Of a stretch of DNA of 15,117 nucleotides, positions 1-7,445 are shown piece by piece. Made by a program: the position numbers and the translations under genes. The notes beneath the pieces were generated by a model. It saw nothing but the letters and a program-made list of their open reading frames with translations, made no database searches and was not told the origin of the DNA. Positions within the stretch are counted from its first letter, which is position 1. Each line of letters starts with the position of its first letter. This DNA comes from an uncultured Bacilli bacterium (GTDB lineage: Bacteria > Bacillota_I > Bacilli_A > RF39 > UBA660): contig CATKEA010000142.1 in NCBI GenBank assembly GCA_949746915.1, positions 1 to 15,117 of the forward strand. Reading direction: 5' to 3'.

Positions 1-121
1 ATACATAATCAAACATTTTAAAATAATCTGTATATTTTTCTAAAACAATTGAAATATCAAATGCATCTTTGTAGTTTTTTTCCAATTCATAAACAACGTT
101 ATCTATTTTTATTTCCTTCAC
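1..121 (-). CDS. yutD: YutD-family protein, 5' part (runs off the window)
   Basis: Only the first 40 codons are present; the frame is open to the window edge. It begins at a GTG (121-119), preceded by GGTGAT at a suitable distance, and an in-frame TGA lies just upstream, so this start is well defined. The visible residues (IDNVVYELEKNYKDAF near the N-terminus, then EKYTDYF and FDYV) match the start of the DUF1027/YutD family, whose members begin with a 'YEL..N.K.GF' stretch followed by a 'KY.D....YDYIVGDW' stretch. The function of YutD is not established. It follows yunB on the same strand, and in Bacillus subtilis yutD and yunB are also close neighbours, which supports the call. The diagnostic GDW segment is not visible here. 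Confidence 0.7.
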   Translation of the reverse strand, partial: MKEIKIDNVVYELEKNYKDAFDISIVLEKYTDYFKMFDYV

Positions 122-169
122 TGCAAATCACCATACCTTGTTTAATAAATTATATCACAAATACTAAAA

Positions 170-925
170 TTATTCCATTGGAATTGTCACAATTCCAGAA
201 TTTGTATTAAAACCATTACTATAATAATTAGGAATACTTCCTTGAACAATTTTAACAATGACAGGAATATCCCATGTCATCTTTCTAACTCCTGATGAAA
301 AAGGCAAAAGTATCATTGCAGTCATTTCTAAATGAATTCCAATTTCTACTAAAGCATTATTAATCCCATATTCACTAACTTTAGTAGTAATATTACCATC
401 TAAATTCCCAAGATAGCGAATTCTAATTGGAATTCTAGGACCTAAATTAGCCAAAAGTGGATTATTATATATTATTCCAATTGGAATATTAGCAACAATT
501 CCCTTTCTAAGATGTTCTAAATCAGAATACTGAAGCCCAAAATCTGTTCCTATTTCCTCTACTTTCCCCTCTTCTAATAATTTCATATTTTTATGAATTA
601 AAGTAGTAGCACTATCAAGTATTTGATTCACAAGAATAGAATTAAAATCAATTGTTTGAATACTACCATCAGGGGCTATTTGAGTATTAAATAGTGCCTC
701 ATTTTTAATTTTTTCATTTAAACCAGGTGAAAGAGACTTATTTATAATAGCCAAAGAAATCTTTCTTATTTCTACCTCAGCCGTTTCTAATAACATTGGC
801 GTTATTTTTAAAGCTAAAAAATAAAGCATTATAAAAGTAGATACTATTACTAATACCAATGATATAATTACTAATTTAACCTTATTAATTTTCCGACGTT
901 TTTTTAAATGAATACTTTTTCGCAT
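170..925 (-). CDS. yunB: Sporulation protein YunB
   Basis: A 251-residue protein, close to the usual YunB length. It has a basic N-terminus (many K/R in residues 1-17), one membrane segment at about 17-38, then a conserved extracytoplasmic part. That part contains the 'EVEIRKISLAIINKSL' segment after the membrane helix, a central 'GIIYNNPLLANLGPRIPIRIR' type segment and a C-terminal 'GVRKMTWDIPVIVKI' type segment. In Bacillus subtilis yunB is a sigma-E-controlled mother-cell gene needed for efficient sporulation; its biochemical role is unknown. The ATG at 925 is preceded by GTGAT six nt upstream. The gene stands alone between the terminator at 961-990 and yutD, with a CATATATT box upstream that resembles a sigma-E -10. 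The family call rests on overall sequence resemblance, topology and the yutD neighbour. Confidence 0.82.
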   Translation of the reverse strand: MRKSIHLKKRRKINKVKLVIISLVLVIVSTFIMLYFLALKITPMLLETAEVEIRKISLAIINKSLSPGLNEKIKNEALFNTQIAPDGSIQTIDFNSILVNQILDSATTLIHKNMKLLEEGKVEEIGTDFGLQYSDLEHLRKGIVANIPIGIIYNNPLLANLGPRIPIRIRYLGNLDGNITTKVSEYGINNALVEIGIHLEMTAMILLPFSSGVRKMTWDIPVIVKIVQGSIPNYYSNGFNTNSGIVTIPME

Positions 926-947
926 ACTAAAATCACATTCCTAATAA

Positions 948-955
948 AATATATG
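948..955 (-). promoter_or_regulatory. Possible sigma-E-like -10 box for yunB
   Basis: CATATATT at 955-948 resembles the sigma-E -10 consensus CATACAAT. It sits about 22 nt before the yunB ATG, just after the terminator of the preceding gene. Upstream, only a weak GTATCA-like -35 is seen, lying within the terminator arm. Plausible because yunB is sigma-E-dependent in Bacillus, but weak on sequence alone. Confidence 0.25.
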
Positions 956-960
956 TACAA

Positions 961-990
961 ATAAAAAGACTGATACCTTTAATATCAGCC
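961..990 (-). terminator. Rho-independent terminator after the 460-residue protein gene
   Basis: Read on the minus strand, GGCTGATA (990-983) pairs with TATCAGTC (975-968), with one G-U pair and a 7-nt loop. A T-rich tail TTTTTAT follows. It lies 15 nt after the stop codon at 1005 and separates this gene from yunB. Confidence 0.8.
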
Positions 991-1004
991 AATCACTATC
1001 TTAA

Positions 1005-2387
1005 CTATTTTACAAACATAAATATTCCAAAAGCTATCGCCATCATCTCTAATGCTAATAATGTAACAAATAAAAATGTACTAGAAAATCCAGAATTATT
1101 TATTCCAATGTTTTTTTCTTGAGAAGGTAACGTTGGTGGTAAATTGGGATTACTTTTAACTAATACTTGCCCACTCTTTGAAACACTTTGACTATTATCC
1201 ATAGCTTGTGAATCTTTCAGCCTAGGAAGTGATTCTAATTGAGAATACAATGTAGTCACTTCACCATAATTATCAACACTTGCTCCTTCTCCCCAACTAC
1301 TAACTTTTCCATCATCTAAAGCAAAAACACAAGATAAAGAACCATTATCTTTTTCTTTAATACTACCATTCTTTCTTTCAATCAATTCTTCTTCAGAAAG
1401 AAAAGTACTTTTAAATACTCCAAAATTATCTTTAGAAGTAAAATAATAATCTCTCTTAACATCTACTTGAGCATCAACATTACTTATATTAGTACTCATA
1501 TAAACACTATTTCCACTTGTCTCTTCATACAATTCTGTTTTAACATCTGTTCCATCAACTTTTTTAGAATCATAAAGACTATAATTAACAGAATCTGTAG
1601 TATTAACATTATTGCTAAGACCAGCTTCTACTTTACTTAAATTATTTAAGAAATCATTAGAAATTCTAATCTTATTATCACTTATAGTCATACCACTTCC
1701 ACGAAATTTATCTATATATGAAGAATCGTCAAATGAAATAATAATTTCCTTACCATTCTCTCTTGGAGTTAAACCGATATTAAAACCAGTATTATTACTT
1801 ACAGCACTATCAAACAAATAAGCAATCTTTACTATTTCAGCATCTGCATTTTGTAAATAATCTCTGTTAGCATCAATATGATCAACTAAATTATTCATAC
1901 TATGATAGAATTGTTCACTATCAATATTTTTATTAGCACTAGCAAATACAAAACTAGCTTTATCATTAACATTAGCCAAAATAAAACCAAATTTATTAAC
2001 AACGGAATTATCCATTAAAGCATAAATTAATTGCTTATTATTAACATCATATGGAATAATTACACTATCATCAAGTAATCTTGCTCGATGAACTCTTCTG
2101 CTCATCAACTTATCAAAAAAGACATTTTGAGAAGTTTCTGGAATTACAACAGGCTCCTTAACATCCTCAATCATACTAGAATTAATTTCTGTTTTAAATT
2201 TTTCAAAAGCCTCATCACTAGAAGCAATATGCAAAAAAACATTCTTTAAATGACTAGAAATATTATAAGCTGGATTATTCATCAAATTAACAAGACCAGC
2301 TCTTGCACTCTTTGTATCAATTGCACTATCAAGAACATCAGACACTAAATTCATTACTTCTTCTTGTTCCATAACTCTATCATTCAC
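1005..2387 (-). CDS. Uncharacterised tail-anchored membrane protein
   Basis: I do not recognise this 460-residue protein. The N-terminal 70 residues are helical and polar, the middle is Asn/Ser/Asp-rich and probably beta-rich, and a Pro/Ser/Gln-rich linker at about 400-425 leads to one C-terminal hydrophobic segment (about 436-459) ending FMFVK. There is no signal peptide, so the bulk is probably cytoplasmic with a C-terminal tail anchor, the same topology as the 295-residue protein that starts this gene group. The start is a GTG (2387-2385) with AGGAGG seven nt upstream. That Shine-Dalgarno sequence overlaps the TAG stop of the DUF2752 gene, implying co-transcription and possibly coupled translation. 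It is the last gene of the group and is followed by a terminator. A plus-strand frame inside it (1612-1821) is a shadow. Confidence 0.8.
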   Translation of the reverse strand: MNDRVMEQEEVMNLVSDVLDSAIDTKSARAGLVNLMNNPAYNISSHLKNVFLHIASSDEAFEKFKTEINSSMIEDVKEPVVIPETSQNVFFDKLMSRRVHRARLLDDSVIIPYDVNNKQLIYALMDNSVVNKFGFILANVNDKASFVFASANKNIDSEQFYHSMNNLVDHIDANRDYLQNADAEIVKIAYLFDSAVSNNTGFNIGLTPRENGKEIIISFDDSSYIDKFRGSGMTISDNKIRISNDFLNNLSKVEAGLSNNVNTTDSVNYSLYDSKKVDGTDVKTELYEETSGNSVYMSTNISNVDAQVDVKRDYYFTSKDNFGVFKSTFLSEEELIERKNGSIKEKDNGSLSCVFALDDGKVSSWGEGASVDNYGEVTTLYSQLESLPRLKDSQAMDNSQSVSKSGQVLVKSNPNLPPTLPSQEKNIGINNSGFSSTFLFVTLLALEMMAIAFGIFMFVK

Positions 2388-2398
2388 AATAATTCCTC

Positions 2399-2806
2399 CT
2401 AAATAGGTTGCAAAAATGAAAAATAATCGAAATTTCGTAAAATACCAAATAAAATAGTAACAAAAAGTAAAAATGCTACCATCTTTTGATTAATAAAACT
2501 TCCATTATTAATTACTTTACCATTTATAAAATAATAAATAAACTTTATTAAATAATAAATTGCAACTGGTATTAACAATACTAATAAAAAATTATTTCTA
2601 AAACCGCTTTTAATATCCAACTCCATAAAACTGTAAACTGCCCTTGTCATTCCACAGCCAGGACAATAAAATCCTGTAATCTCGTGAAATAAACAAGGAA
2701 CAGAAACAGAAAAAGTATTAAAAACATACTTTATTAAATATGCCAGTACAACAATAAAAATAATACTGACAATAACTATCTTAATTCTTTTATGCTTGTT
2801 GTCCAT
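2399..2806 (-). CDS. DUF2752 family membrane protein
   Basis: Starting at the ATG at 2806, this encodes 135 residues. The hallmark is CPGCGMTR at residues 48-55, following a further Cys at 38 and the sequence HEITGFY; this is the signature of DUF2752. Three hydrophobic segments are visible at about 10-28, 72-93 and 108-123. The function of the family is unknown; the Cys pair suggests metal or redox chemistry, but that is inference. The start overlaps the 3' end of the DUF4234 gene by 17 nt. A longer in-frame start at 2830 exists, but neither has a clear Shine-Dalgarno sequence, so translation is probably coupled to the upstream gene. The shorter start is preferred because it gives a basic N-terminus (MDNKHKRIK) before the first helix. 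Confidence 0.85.
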   Translation of the reverse strand: MDNKHKRIKIVIVSIIFIVVLAYLIKYVFNTFSVSVPCLFHEITGFYCPGCGMTRAVYSFMELDIKSGFRNNFLLVLLIPVAIYYLIKFIYYFINGKVINNGSFINQKMVAFLLFVTILFGILRNFDYFSFLQPI

Positions 2807-3164
2807 TATAATCAAAATCAGAGATTTCATTTAAAGCGCTTTGAATTAAAATATAATTTACAAGTTCAAGTCCAAATAAACCTAGAACTAGATATAATAC
2901 AGAGTTATCTGTTGCTTTCATATTTCTCTTTGTTTGTGCTTCATATACTAATTTACCCATTTTATAATTCCAATAAATAGAATATAATCCACAAGTAACA
3001 AGAGTAAGTAAAAAAGCTGTTCCACCACTCATACTTCTATCTCCACTGGCTTTAGAAGCATCGTCAGTTAAACCAATGAACCAAACAATACCATAAATAC
3101 CACATGTAACAATTGATAGTAATACAGTAGTTACAACCTCTCGTTTACCAATTCTCTCGATCAT
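2790..3164 (-). CDS. DUF4234 family membrane protein
   Basis: A 124-residue protein with three hydrophobic segments (about 11-31, 48-67, 88-110). The first two carry the same motif: VTCGIYGIVWF at 19-29 and VTCGLYSIYWN at 56-66, an internal duplication typical of DUF4234 proteins, which have R..V....LS..TCGIY.I.W. The family has no assigned function. The start ATG at 3164 follows GGAAGGAGTG at good spacing. It lies 16 nt after the 295-residue gene, and its 3' end overlaps the DUF2752 gene, so it is the second cistron of a four-gene group. DUF4234 and DUF2752 are both small integral membrane proteins, which suggests a shared envelope role, but nothing in the sequence defines it. Confidence 0.85.
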   Translation of the reverse strand: MIERIGKREVVTTVLLSIVTCGIYGIVWFIGLTDDASKASGDRSMSGGTAFLLTLVTCGLYSIYWNYKMGKLVYEAQTKRNMKATDNSVLYLVLGLFGLELVNYILIQSALNEISDFDYNGQQA

Positions 3165-3180
3165 AAAATCACTCCTTCCA

Positions 3181-4068
3181 TCACTTTACTCTACAAGTAT
3201 TATACACTATAAATAAAATTACGGCAATAACAACTAACACAAAAATTACAGATAAAACTTTAAAAAATAAATTTTCTGAACTATTATCAACAAATGAAGT
3301 ATCCAACTCCTCACTTTTCTCAACTATTTCATTTACTAAATCCTGTTCAGATAAATCCATACTTCTAGTATAAAAAGAGGTATCCAACTTTTCATCTTCA
3401 TCTTCTTCTGAATCTTTAGGTTCATAATTTTCAACCATATCCTCAGATATCGCCTCTGTTATAATCGTTTCATCAATTCTATCAGGCAACAACTCGCTAA
3501 GTAAATCTTCATCTCCTGAGGCATTTTCTTCTTCTTTTAACCTCTCATTAACCTTACGACTTAAGGAATTACTCGTTATTGTATTGATTAAATCTTCAAT
3601 ATCAGAATCTTCTCCATCACGATACATTTCCTTTTTCTTTTGAACTATCTTTTCTAATTTTTCCTGATCAAGACCTTCTAAAATATTAAAATCACTAGCC
3701 CTAAGCTTTCTTTTGTATTCTAATTCATCTTCCTTACTACGATTTTCCCTAGCCTTCTTTAATACCTCATTGATATCATACTCATTACTATTAGTTTCCT
3801 CTAAAAAAGAAAAAGGCAATGTCTTCTCTTCAATTGTATTTACCTCTATTTCCCTAGCAGAACTTCTAACACGTTGTCTTTGATAATCTTCTCTATTAAA
3901 TGGCTCATCTTTATCAATAAATTTAGTTGGTATCGTAACTTCTTTTACTGCTGGAAACTCTGTGTATGCCATATTCTTAAAGTCATCATATTTTTGTTTA
4001 TTACGCTCTAATCTGCTAGACGTTCTATTTTGTTCATCATCATGATATTTTTCCATTCGACTAGCCAT
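3181..4068 (-). CDS. Acidic, charged C-terminally anchored membrane protein of unknown function
   Basis: This 295-residue protein is not recognised. It opens with a conserved-looking basic/polar stretch (MASRMEKYHDDEQ, then SSRLERNKQKYDDF), runs through a highly charged region rich in Glu, Asp, Lys and Arg that is probably largely disordered or helical (for example KKARENRSKEDELEYKRK), and becomes strongly acidic at about 185-265. A single hydrophobic segment at about 271-290 precedes NTCRVK at the C-terminus. The likely topology is a long cytoplasmic domain with a C-terminal anchor. Such architecture occurs in cell-division and envelope scaffolding proteins, but no specific link can be shown. 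The ATG at 4068 follows GAGGGTGAT. It is the first gene of the DUF4234/DUF2752 group and is transcribed divergently from the ferredoxin gene. Confidence 0.8.
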   Translation of the reverse strand: MASRMEKYHDDEQNRTSSRLERNKQKYDDFKNMAYTEFPAVKEVTIPTKFIDKDEPFNREDYQRQRVRSSAREIEVNTIEEKTLPFSFLEETNSNEYDINEVLKKARENRSKEDELEYKRKLRASDFNILEGLDQEKLEKIVQKKKEMYRDGEDSDIEDLINTITSNSLSRKVNERLKEEENASGDEDLLSELLPDRIDETIITEAISEDMVENYEPKDSEEDEDEKLDTSFYTRSMDLSEQDLVNEIVEKSEELDTSFVDNSSENLFFKVLSVIFVLVVIAVILFIVYNTCRVK

Positions 4069-4093
4069 ATAATCACCCTCTTAGTATATATTT

Positions 4094-4122
4094 AATATAT
4101 CATATATCTAAAAAAAACAAAA
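4094..4122 (-). promoter_or_regulatory. Candidate promoter of the four-gene membrane-protein group
   Basis: An extended -10, TGATATATT (4102-4094), lies 26 nt before the ATG at 4068. Seventeen nt upstream is only a poor -35, TTTTGT (4122-4117). An alternative -10, TATACT (4088-4083), lies too close to the Shine-Dalgarno sequence. The region is very AT-rich, so chance matches are likely. Confidence 0.4.
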
Positions 4123-4142
4123 GCCGTTTTTGTATTTTTAAG

Positions 4143-4171
4143 TTGTTATTTTTTTTATCTTTTTGTATAAT
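4143..4171 (+). promoter_or_regulatory. Sigma-A-type promoter of the ferredoxin gene
   Basis: TTGTTA (4143-4148), a 17-nt spacer and a perfect TATAAT (4166-4171). Transcription would start near 4178-4179, at the first base of the Shine-Dalgarno sequence GAGGTGAT (4179-4186), giving a leader of only about 12 nt. Confidence 0.75.
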
Positions 4172-4189
4172 CTTATATGAGGTGATAAA

Positions 4190-4378
4190 ATGAAACCAAA
4201 AGTTAATAAAGATATTTGCATAGGTTGTGGTGCTTGCCAGGCTATAGCAGAAAAAGTTTTCGAAGTTGGTAATGATGGTTTAGCAGAAGCTATTGTTGAT
4301 GTAGTACCTGAAGAAGAAAAAGAAAATGCAATTGATGCTAAAGAAAGCTGTCCAACTGGAGCTATATCAATTGAATAA
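4190..4378 (+). CDS. fer: Ferredoxin, single [4Fe-4S] cluster
   Basis: A 62-residue cytoplasmic electron carrier. Cluster ligands are visible as C10-IG-C13-GA-C16 near the N-terminus and C54-P near the C-terminus, the pattern of the short Bacillus-type Fer ferredoxins with one [4Fe-4S] cluster. The second half of the classic two-cluster clostridial ferredoxin is absent. The core is acidic (GNDGLAEAIVDVVPEEEKEN), as expected for a protein docking with reductases. Start ATG 4190 has GAGGTGAT four nt upstream. It is a monocistronic unit with its own promoter and terminator and is the only plus-strand gene in the window, so the neighbours do not indicate its redox partner. The minus-strand frame overlapping it (4138-4398) is a shadow. 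Confidence 0.95.
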   Translation: MKPKVNKDICIGCGACQAIAEKVFEVGNDGLAEAIVDVVPEEEKENAIDAKESCPTGAISIE

Positions 4379-4408
4379 AACATTGGATAACACACCAATG
4401 TTTTTTTT
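4377..4408 (+). terminator. Rho-independent terminator of the ferredoxin gene
   Basis: AAAACATTGG (4377-4386) pairs with CCAATGTTTT (4395-4404) around an 8-nt loop and runs into eight consecutive T (4401-4408). On the minus strand the tail is only TTTTATT, so it may also weakly terminate rluB, which ends at 4416. Confidence 0.9.
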
Positions 4409-4415
4409 GACCCTT

Positions 4416-5141
4416 CTATTTATTTTTAACATTAACAAGATTATATAACTGACTAACCTCTTTTTTCGTTAGTTTACGATATTCACCAGACTTTAAACCT
4501 TTAAGAGTTAAAAATGCTATTCTTTCTCGCTTTAACTTAATAACTGGAAGATAAACAGCATCTAACATTCTTTTAACTTGATGATTTTTTCCATCATGAA
4601 TAGTAATTTCTAATATTGACGTTTTCGCTTCATTATCAACACTACGAAGCTTACATCTAGTAGCTTTAACAATAACTCCATCTAAATTAATTCCTTTTTT
4701 TAATGGAACAATATTACTACCAGTTGCAACACCCTCAACCTTAGCAACGTAAACTTTATCTATCTCATTTTTAGGATGCATCATATAATTAGCAAATTCC
4801 CCATCATTGGTAAGTAATAAAAGACCAGTCGTATCATAATCAAGTCTTCCAACTGGATATATTCGCCTCTTATCATCAATTATATCAACAACTGTCTTTC
4901 TATGTTTATCATCACTTGTTGTAGTAACAACACCACGAGGTTTATTAAGAATATAATAAACCTTTTCTTCCCGTTCAAGTTCTTTACCATCAACTTCAAT
5001 TACTGACCTATTATCAACTTTAACACCCATCTCATAAACTACTTTGCCATCAACTTTAACATGTCCTTTTTTTATAAGCTCTTCTGCTTTTCTTCTAGAT
5101 GTAACTCCACTATTTGCTATAACCTTCTGTAAACGCTCCAT
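4416..5141 (-). CDS. rluB: 23S rRNA pseudouridine synthase B (RluB/RsuA family)
   Basis: A 241-residue enzyme that isomerises a specific uridine in 23S rRNA to pseudouridine. An S4 RNA-binding domain occupies about residues 1-48 (MERLQKVIANSGVTSRRKAE). It is followed by the RsuA/RluB-type catalytic domain with YILNKPRGVVTT (63-74) and GRLDYDTTGLLLLTNDG (98-114), where D101 is the catalytic aspartate. Further family signatures are DGKNHQVKRML and LKRERI near the C-terminus. RluB, RluE, RluF and RsuA share these motifs; RluB is favoured because Bacillus rluB also lies near spmA/spmB. The ATG at 5141 follows AAAGGA about ten nt upstream. It is separated from spmB by 60 nt containing a good promoter, so it can be expressed independently of the sporulation operon. 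Confidence 0.92.
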   Translation of the reverse strand: MERLQKVIANSGVTSRRKAEELIKKGHVKVDGKVVYEMGVKVDNRSVIEVDGKELEREEKVYYILNKPRGVVTTTSDDKHRKTVVDIIDDKRRIYPVGRLDYDTTGLLLLTNDGEFANYMMHPKNEIDKVYVAKVEGVATGSNIVPLKKGINLDGVIVKATRCKLRSVDNEAKTSILEITIHDGKNHQVKRMLDAVYLPVIKLKRERIAFLTLKGLKSGEYRKLTKKEVSQLYNLVNVKNK

Positions 5142-5166
5142 TCATTCCACGTCCTTTTCTATAGCT

Positions 5167-5195
5167 ACTATAACATATTTATTATTAAGTTGCAA
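5167..5195 (-). promoter_or_regulatory. Sigma-A promoter of rluB
   Basis: TTGCAA (5195-5190), a 17-nt spacer and TATAGT (5172-5167), with a TG at the extended -10 position. It lies in the spmB-rluB gap and would give vegetative expression of rluB separately from the sporulation genes upstream. Confidence 0.7.
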
Positions 5196-5201
5196 TAAAT
5201 A

Positions 5202-5720
5202 CTAGCCAAATATAAAAACCATCAAAATAATACTCATAACAATTGTAATCAAATCAGCAAACAAACCAGCCGCTAGTGCATACCTAATTTTCTTTATACC
5301 TATACTCCCAAAATATAAAGATAGAACATAAATCGTCGTATCAGTCGCTCCCTGCATACAAGCAGCTAAATTTCCAATCAAAGAATCAGCACCATAATTT
5401 TTAATTAAATCTGTCATAAGCAAAAATGAAGCATTCCCAGAAATCGGTCTAATAATTGCCATAGGCATAACCTCAACTGGTATACCAAGTGATGAAAAAA
5501 ATGGTTTTACCACACTAAATAAAGTTGTAATAAAACCACTTCCAAGTAAAATATTAACACCAAATATCATAGCAACTAAACAAGGAAATACACTAGCACC
5601 CAAATGAAGTCCTTCCTTTGCTCCTCTAATAAAGCTATCATAAATATCTACTTTTTTTATAAGTGCATACACAATAACAACAAAAACCACAACTGGTAAA
5701 AAATAGTCACTTATACTCAT
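5202..5720 (-). CDS. spmB: Spore maturation protein B
   Basis: A 172-residue polytopic membrane protein with hydrophobic segments at about 6-22, 43-62, 84-102, 115-137 and 147-170. It carries the conserved SpmB segments RPISGNASF (91-99) and QGATDTTIYVLSLYFG (123-138), part of the nucleoside-transporter 'gate' domain superfamily. In Bacillus, SpmA and SpmB act together in spore core dehydration and heat resistance; mutants make spores of raised water content. Length is close to the Bacillus protein (about 178). The ATG at 5720 overlaps the spmA TGA (ATGA), with GAAGGTG upstream, so the two are translationally coupled. Last gene of the dacB-spmA-spmB operon. Confidence 0.95.
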   Translation of the reverse strand: MSISDYFLPVVVFVVIVYALIKKVDIYDSFIRGAKEGLHLGASVFPCLVAMIFGVNILLGSGFITTLFSVVKPFFSSLGIPVEVMPMAIIRPISGNASFLLMTDLIKNYGADSLIGNLAACMQGATDTTIYVLSLYFGSIGIKKIRYALAAGLFADLITIVMSIILMVFIFG

Positions 5721-6298
5721 TTTCTACACACCTTCCACAAAAATCTATCAAATAATAAAGCAAAAACAGTATTAGTAATTGTAATAATAATAGTAGGTAA
5801 CAATATAAAAGTTGGATTGACACTATTATAAAGACTTCTAATTGCAATAACATCAGTTGCAATTAGAGTAACCCCACTTGTATTAAGTACTAAAAAAGTA
5901 ATCATACTTCTAGTAGCCCTTTGCTTATCTTTGTTTTTCTTCTGTAACAATTCCATCGCTTTAAGTCCAAAAGGAGTACTAGCATTATGAATACCAAGCA
6001 TATTAATAGTAAGATTACTTGCTATATAAGACAAAGCTTCATCATCACTATCTAGTTCAGGAAAAATTATCTTAAATAATGGCTTCATCTTTCTAGCTAA
6101 CATATCAAGAATACCTGCATCTTTACAAATATTCATAATACCACTCCACACTATCATAAGAGGAAACATACTCATAAACAGTTCAAGTGACTTATTACCA
6201 CTTCCAATAATCTCATTATTTATTCCACTAATATTTCCAGTAACAACCGAAAAAACAATACCAATTACAATAAAACTACCCCATATATAATTAATCAT
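5717..6298 (-). CDS. spmA: Spore maturation protein A
   Basis: A 193-residue membrane protein, about the length of Bacillus SpmA (196). Hydrophobic segments lie at about 2-20, 38-56, 92-107, 130-152 and 163-184. The gate-domain signature NLTINMLGIHNASTPFG (95-111) with NTSGVTL (139-145) is clear. It works with SpmB in dehydration of the spore core; whether they transport something is not known. The start ATG at 6298 overlaps the dacB stop by four bases (ATGA) and the stop overlaps spmB in the same way. The gene order dacB-spmA-spmB is as in Bacillus subtilis, where the operon is expressed in the mother cell under sigma-E. Confidence 0.95.
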   Translation of the reverse strand: MINYIWGSFIVIGIVFSVVTGNISGINNEIIGSGNKSLELFMSMFPLMIVWSGIMNICKDAGILDMLARKMKPLFKIIFPELDSDDEALSYIASNLTINMLGIHNASTPFGLKAMELLQKKNKDKQRATRSMITFLVLNTSGVTLIATDVIAIRSLYNSVNPTFILLPTIIITITNTVFALLFDRFLWKVCRK

Positions 6299-7368
6299 CT
6301 AAACCACGACCTTATGTAATCAAAAATTGTTTTCTTTTTCGAATCAACTTTTACATATATATAATCTTTATATATTTCACGATTATTAAGAAGAACCTTA
6401 ACATTTCCAACTACATCACCATCTTTATATTTTTCAAGCTTAGTAATTTGTACTAATACTCTAATATTTTCTTTTTCAGCATTAGTCAAAGGATATGAAA
6501 AAGAATTCTTAATATATACTTTTTGATCATAAAAATTACTATCTATACTAAAATGTTTCTTATCTAAAATTTTATAACTTTTATAATTATTAAAAGCATA
6601 TTCATACAAATTTTCGTGTGATGTATACTCATTTCCATCATTCAAAGTTACAGCAGTTAAATTAAGTCCATTCTTACTAGCATTAGTAACTAAAGTCCTA
6701 CCAGCACTTGGTGTATACCCAGTCTTTCCACCTGTTGTATATTTATAACTTGTAAGTAATTTATTTCGATTATACCAAAGATAACTTTTTTTAGAAGAAG
6801 TAACACTATATTTCTTAGTACCAACAATCTTCATATAATCTTCATTTTTAGACGCATAACTAGATAAAAGTGCCATATCATAAGCAGTTGATTTATTCTG
6901 TGTTTCTTCATCCAAACCATGAGGATTATTAAATATTGTATTTTTCATTCCAATTTCTTGAGCTTTATTATTCATCATCGTAACAAAATTTTCTATTGTA
7001 CCACCAACATATTTAGCAATAACAACACTAGCATCATTTCCACTTCTAAGCATTAAACCATAAACCAAATCTAAAAGTGTCATCTTTTCATCCAACTCTA
7101 TATAAATATTAGAGCCATACATAGTTAACACTTCTTCACCAACAGTAACTTCTTGATCTAATCTTCCTGATTCTAAAGCTAGTATTGCTGTCATTATTTT
7201 AGTAATTGATGCAATAAGTCTTGGCGTATCCTTATCCTTTTGATATATAACTCTACCACTATCAGTATCTAATAAACACGCACTACGTGCACTGACACTA
7301 ACAGCAAATACCTGAGATGGACAAAGTAAAATTAATAATATTAAAAAAATTGTCATTTTTTTCTTCAA
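6295..7368 (-). CDS. dacB: Sporulation-associated D-alanyl-D-alanine carboxypeptidase (DacB-like, PBP5* type)
   Basis: A penicillin-binding serine DD-carboxypeptidase that removes the terminal D-Ala from peptidoglycan stem peptides; in the spore operon context it tunes cortex cross-linking. Numbering from the in-frame GTG at 7377, the catalytic motifs are S57-I-T-K60, S112-G-N114 and K218-T-G220, followed by the usual ..AGRTLV. An N-terminal hydrophobic signal segment (8-25) ends at FAVSVSA. After the catalytic domain comes a short beta-rich C-terminal region and the aromatic tail FDYIRSWFR, probably a membrane-binding amphipathic helix. I place the start at the TTG at 7368, because AGGTGA (7379-7374) lies five nt before it, whereas the GTG at 7377 lies inside that Shine-Dalgarno sequence. 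It overlaps spmA by four bases. Confidence 0.93.
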   Translation of the reverse strand: MKKKMTIFLILLILLCPSQVFAVSVSARSACLLDTDSGRVIYQKDKDTPRLIASITKIMTAILALESGRLDQEVTVGEEVLTMYGSNIYIELDEKMTLLDLVYGLMLRSGNDASVVIAKYVGGTIENFVTMMNNKAQEIGMKNTIFNNPHGLDEETQNKSTAYDMALLSSYASKNEDYMKIVGTKKYSVTSSKKSYLWYNRNKLLTSYKYTTGGKTGYTPSAGRTLVTNASKNGLNLTAVTLNDGNEYTSHENLYEYAFNNYKSYKILDKKHFSIDSNFYDQKVYIKNSFSYPLTNAEKENIRVLVQITKLEKYKDGDVVGNVKVLLNNREIYKDYIYVKVDSKKKTIFDYIRSWFR

Positions 7369-7384
7369 GTTAATCACCTATAAG

Positions 7385-7392
7385 ATTATATG
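7385..7392 (-). promoter_or_regulatory. Candidate -10 box of the dacB-spmA-spmB operon
   Basis: CATATAAT (7392-7385) matches the sigma-E -10 consensus CATACAAT at seven of eight positions and also contains a sigma-A TATAAT. No convincing -35 of either type is seen. Five nt separate it from the AGGTGA Shine-Dalgarno sequence. Sigma-E control is expected from the Bacillus operon. Confidence 0.4.
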
Positions 7393-7445
7393 TAAAATAA
7401 CAATTAATTTAGTACATGTTTTTCTAGTAATTAGATTAAACCAAA

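Noticed and set aside
1612..1821. Plus-strand frame inside the 460-residue protein gene
   Set aside because: Shadow of a longer minus-strand gene with a good ribosome binding site and operon context; the same applies to plus-strand frames at 2792-2980 and 12813-13013.
4117..4133. ACAAAA...TTTTGT hairpin between the divergent genes
   Set aside because: The stem is short and almost all A-T and no gene converges on it as a terminator; it overlaps promoter elements and is probably chance.
4138..4398. Minus-strand 86-codon frame over the ferredoxin gene
   Set aside because: It is antisense to a well-supported ferredoxin with promoter, ribosome binding site and terminator, and its translation has no recognisable features.
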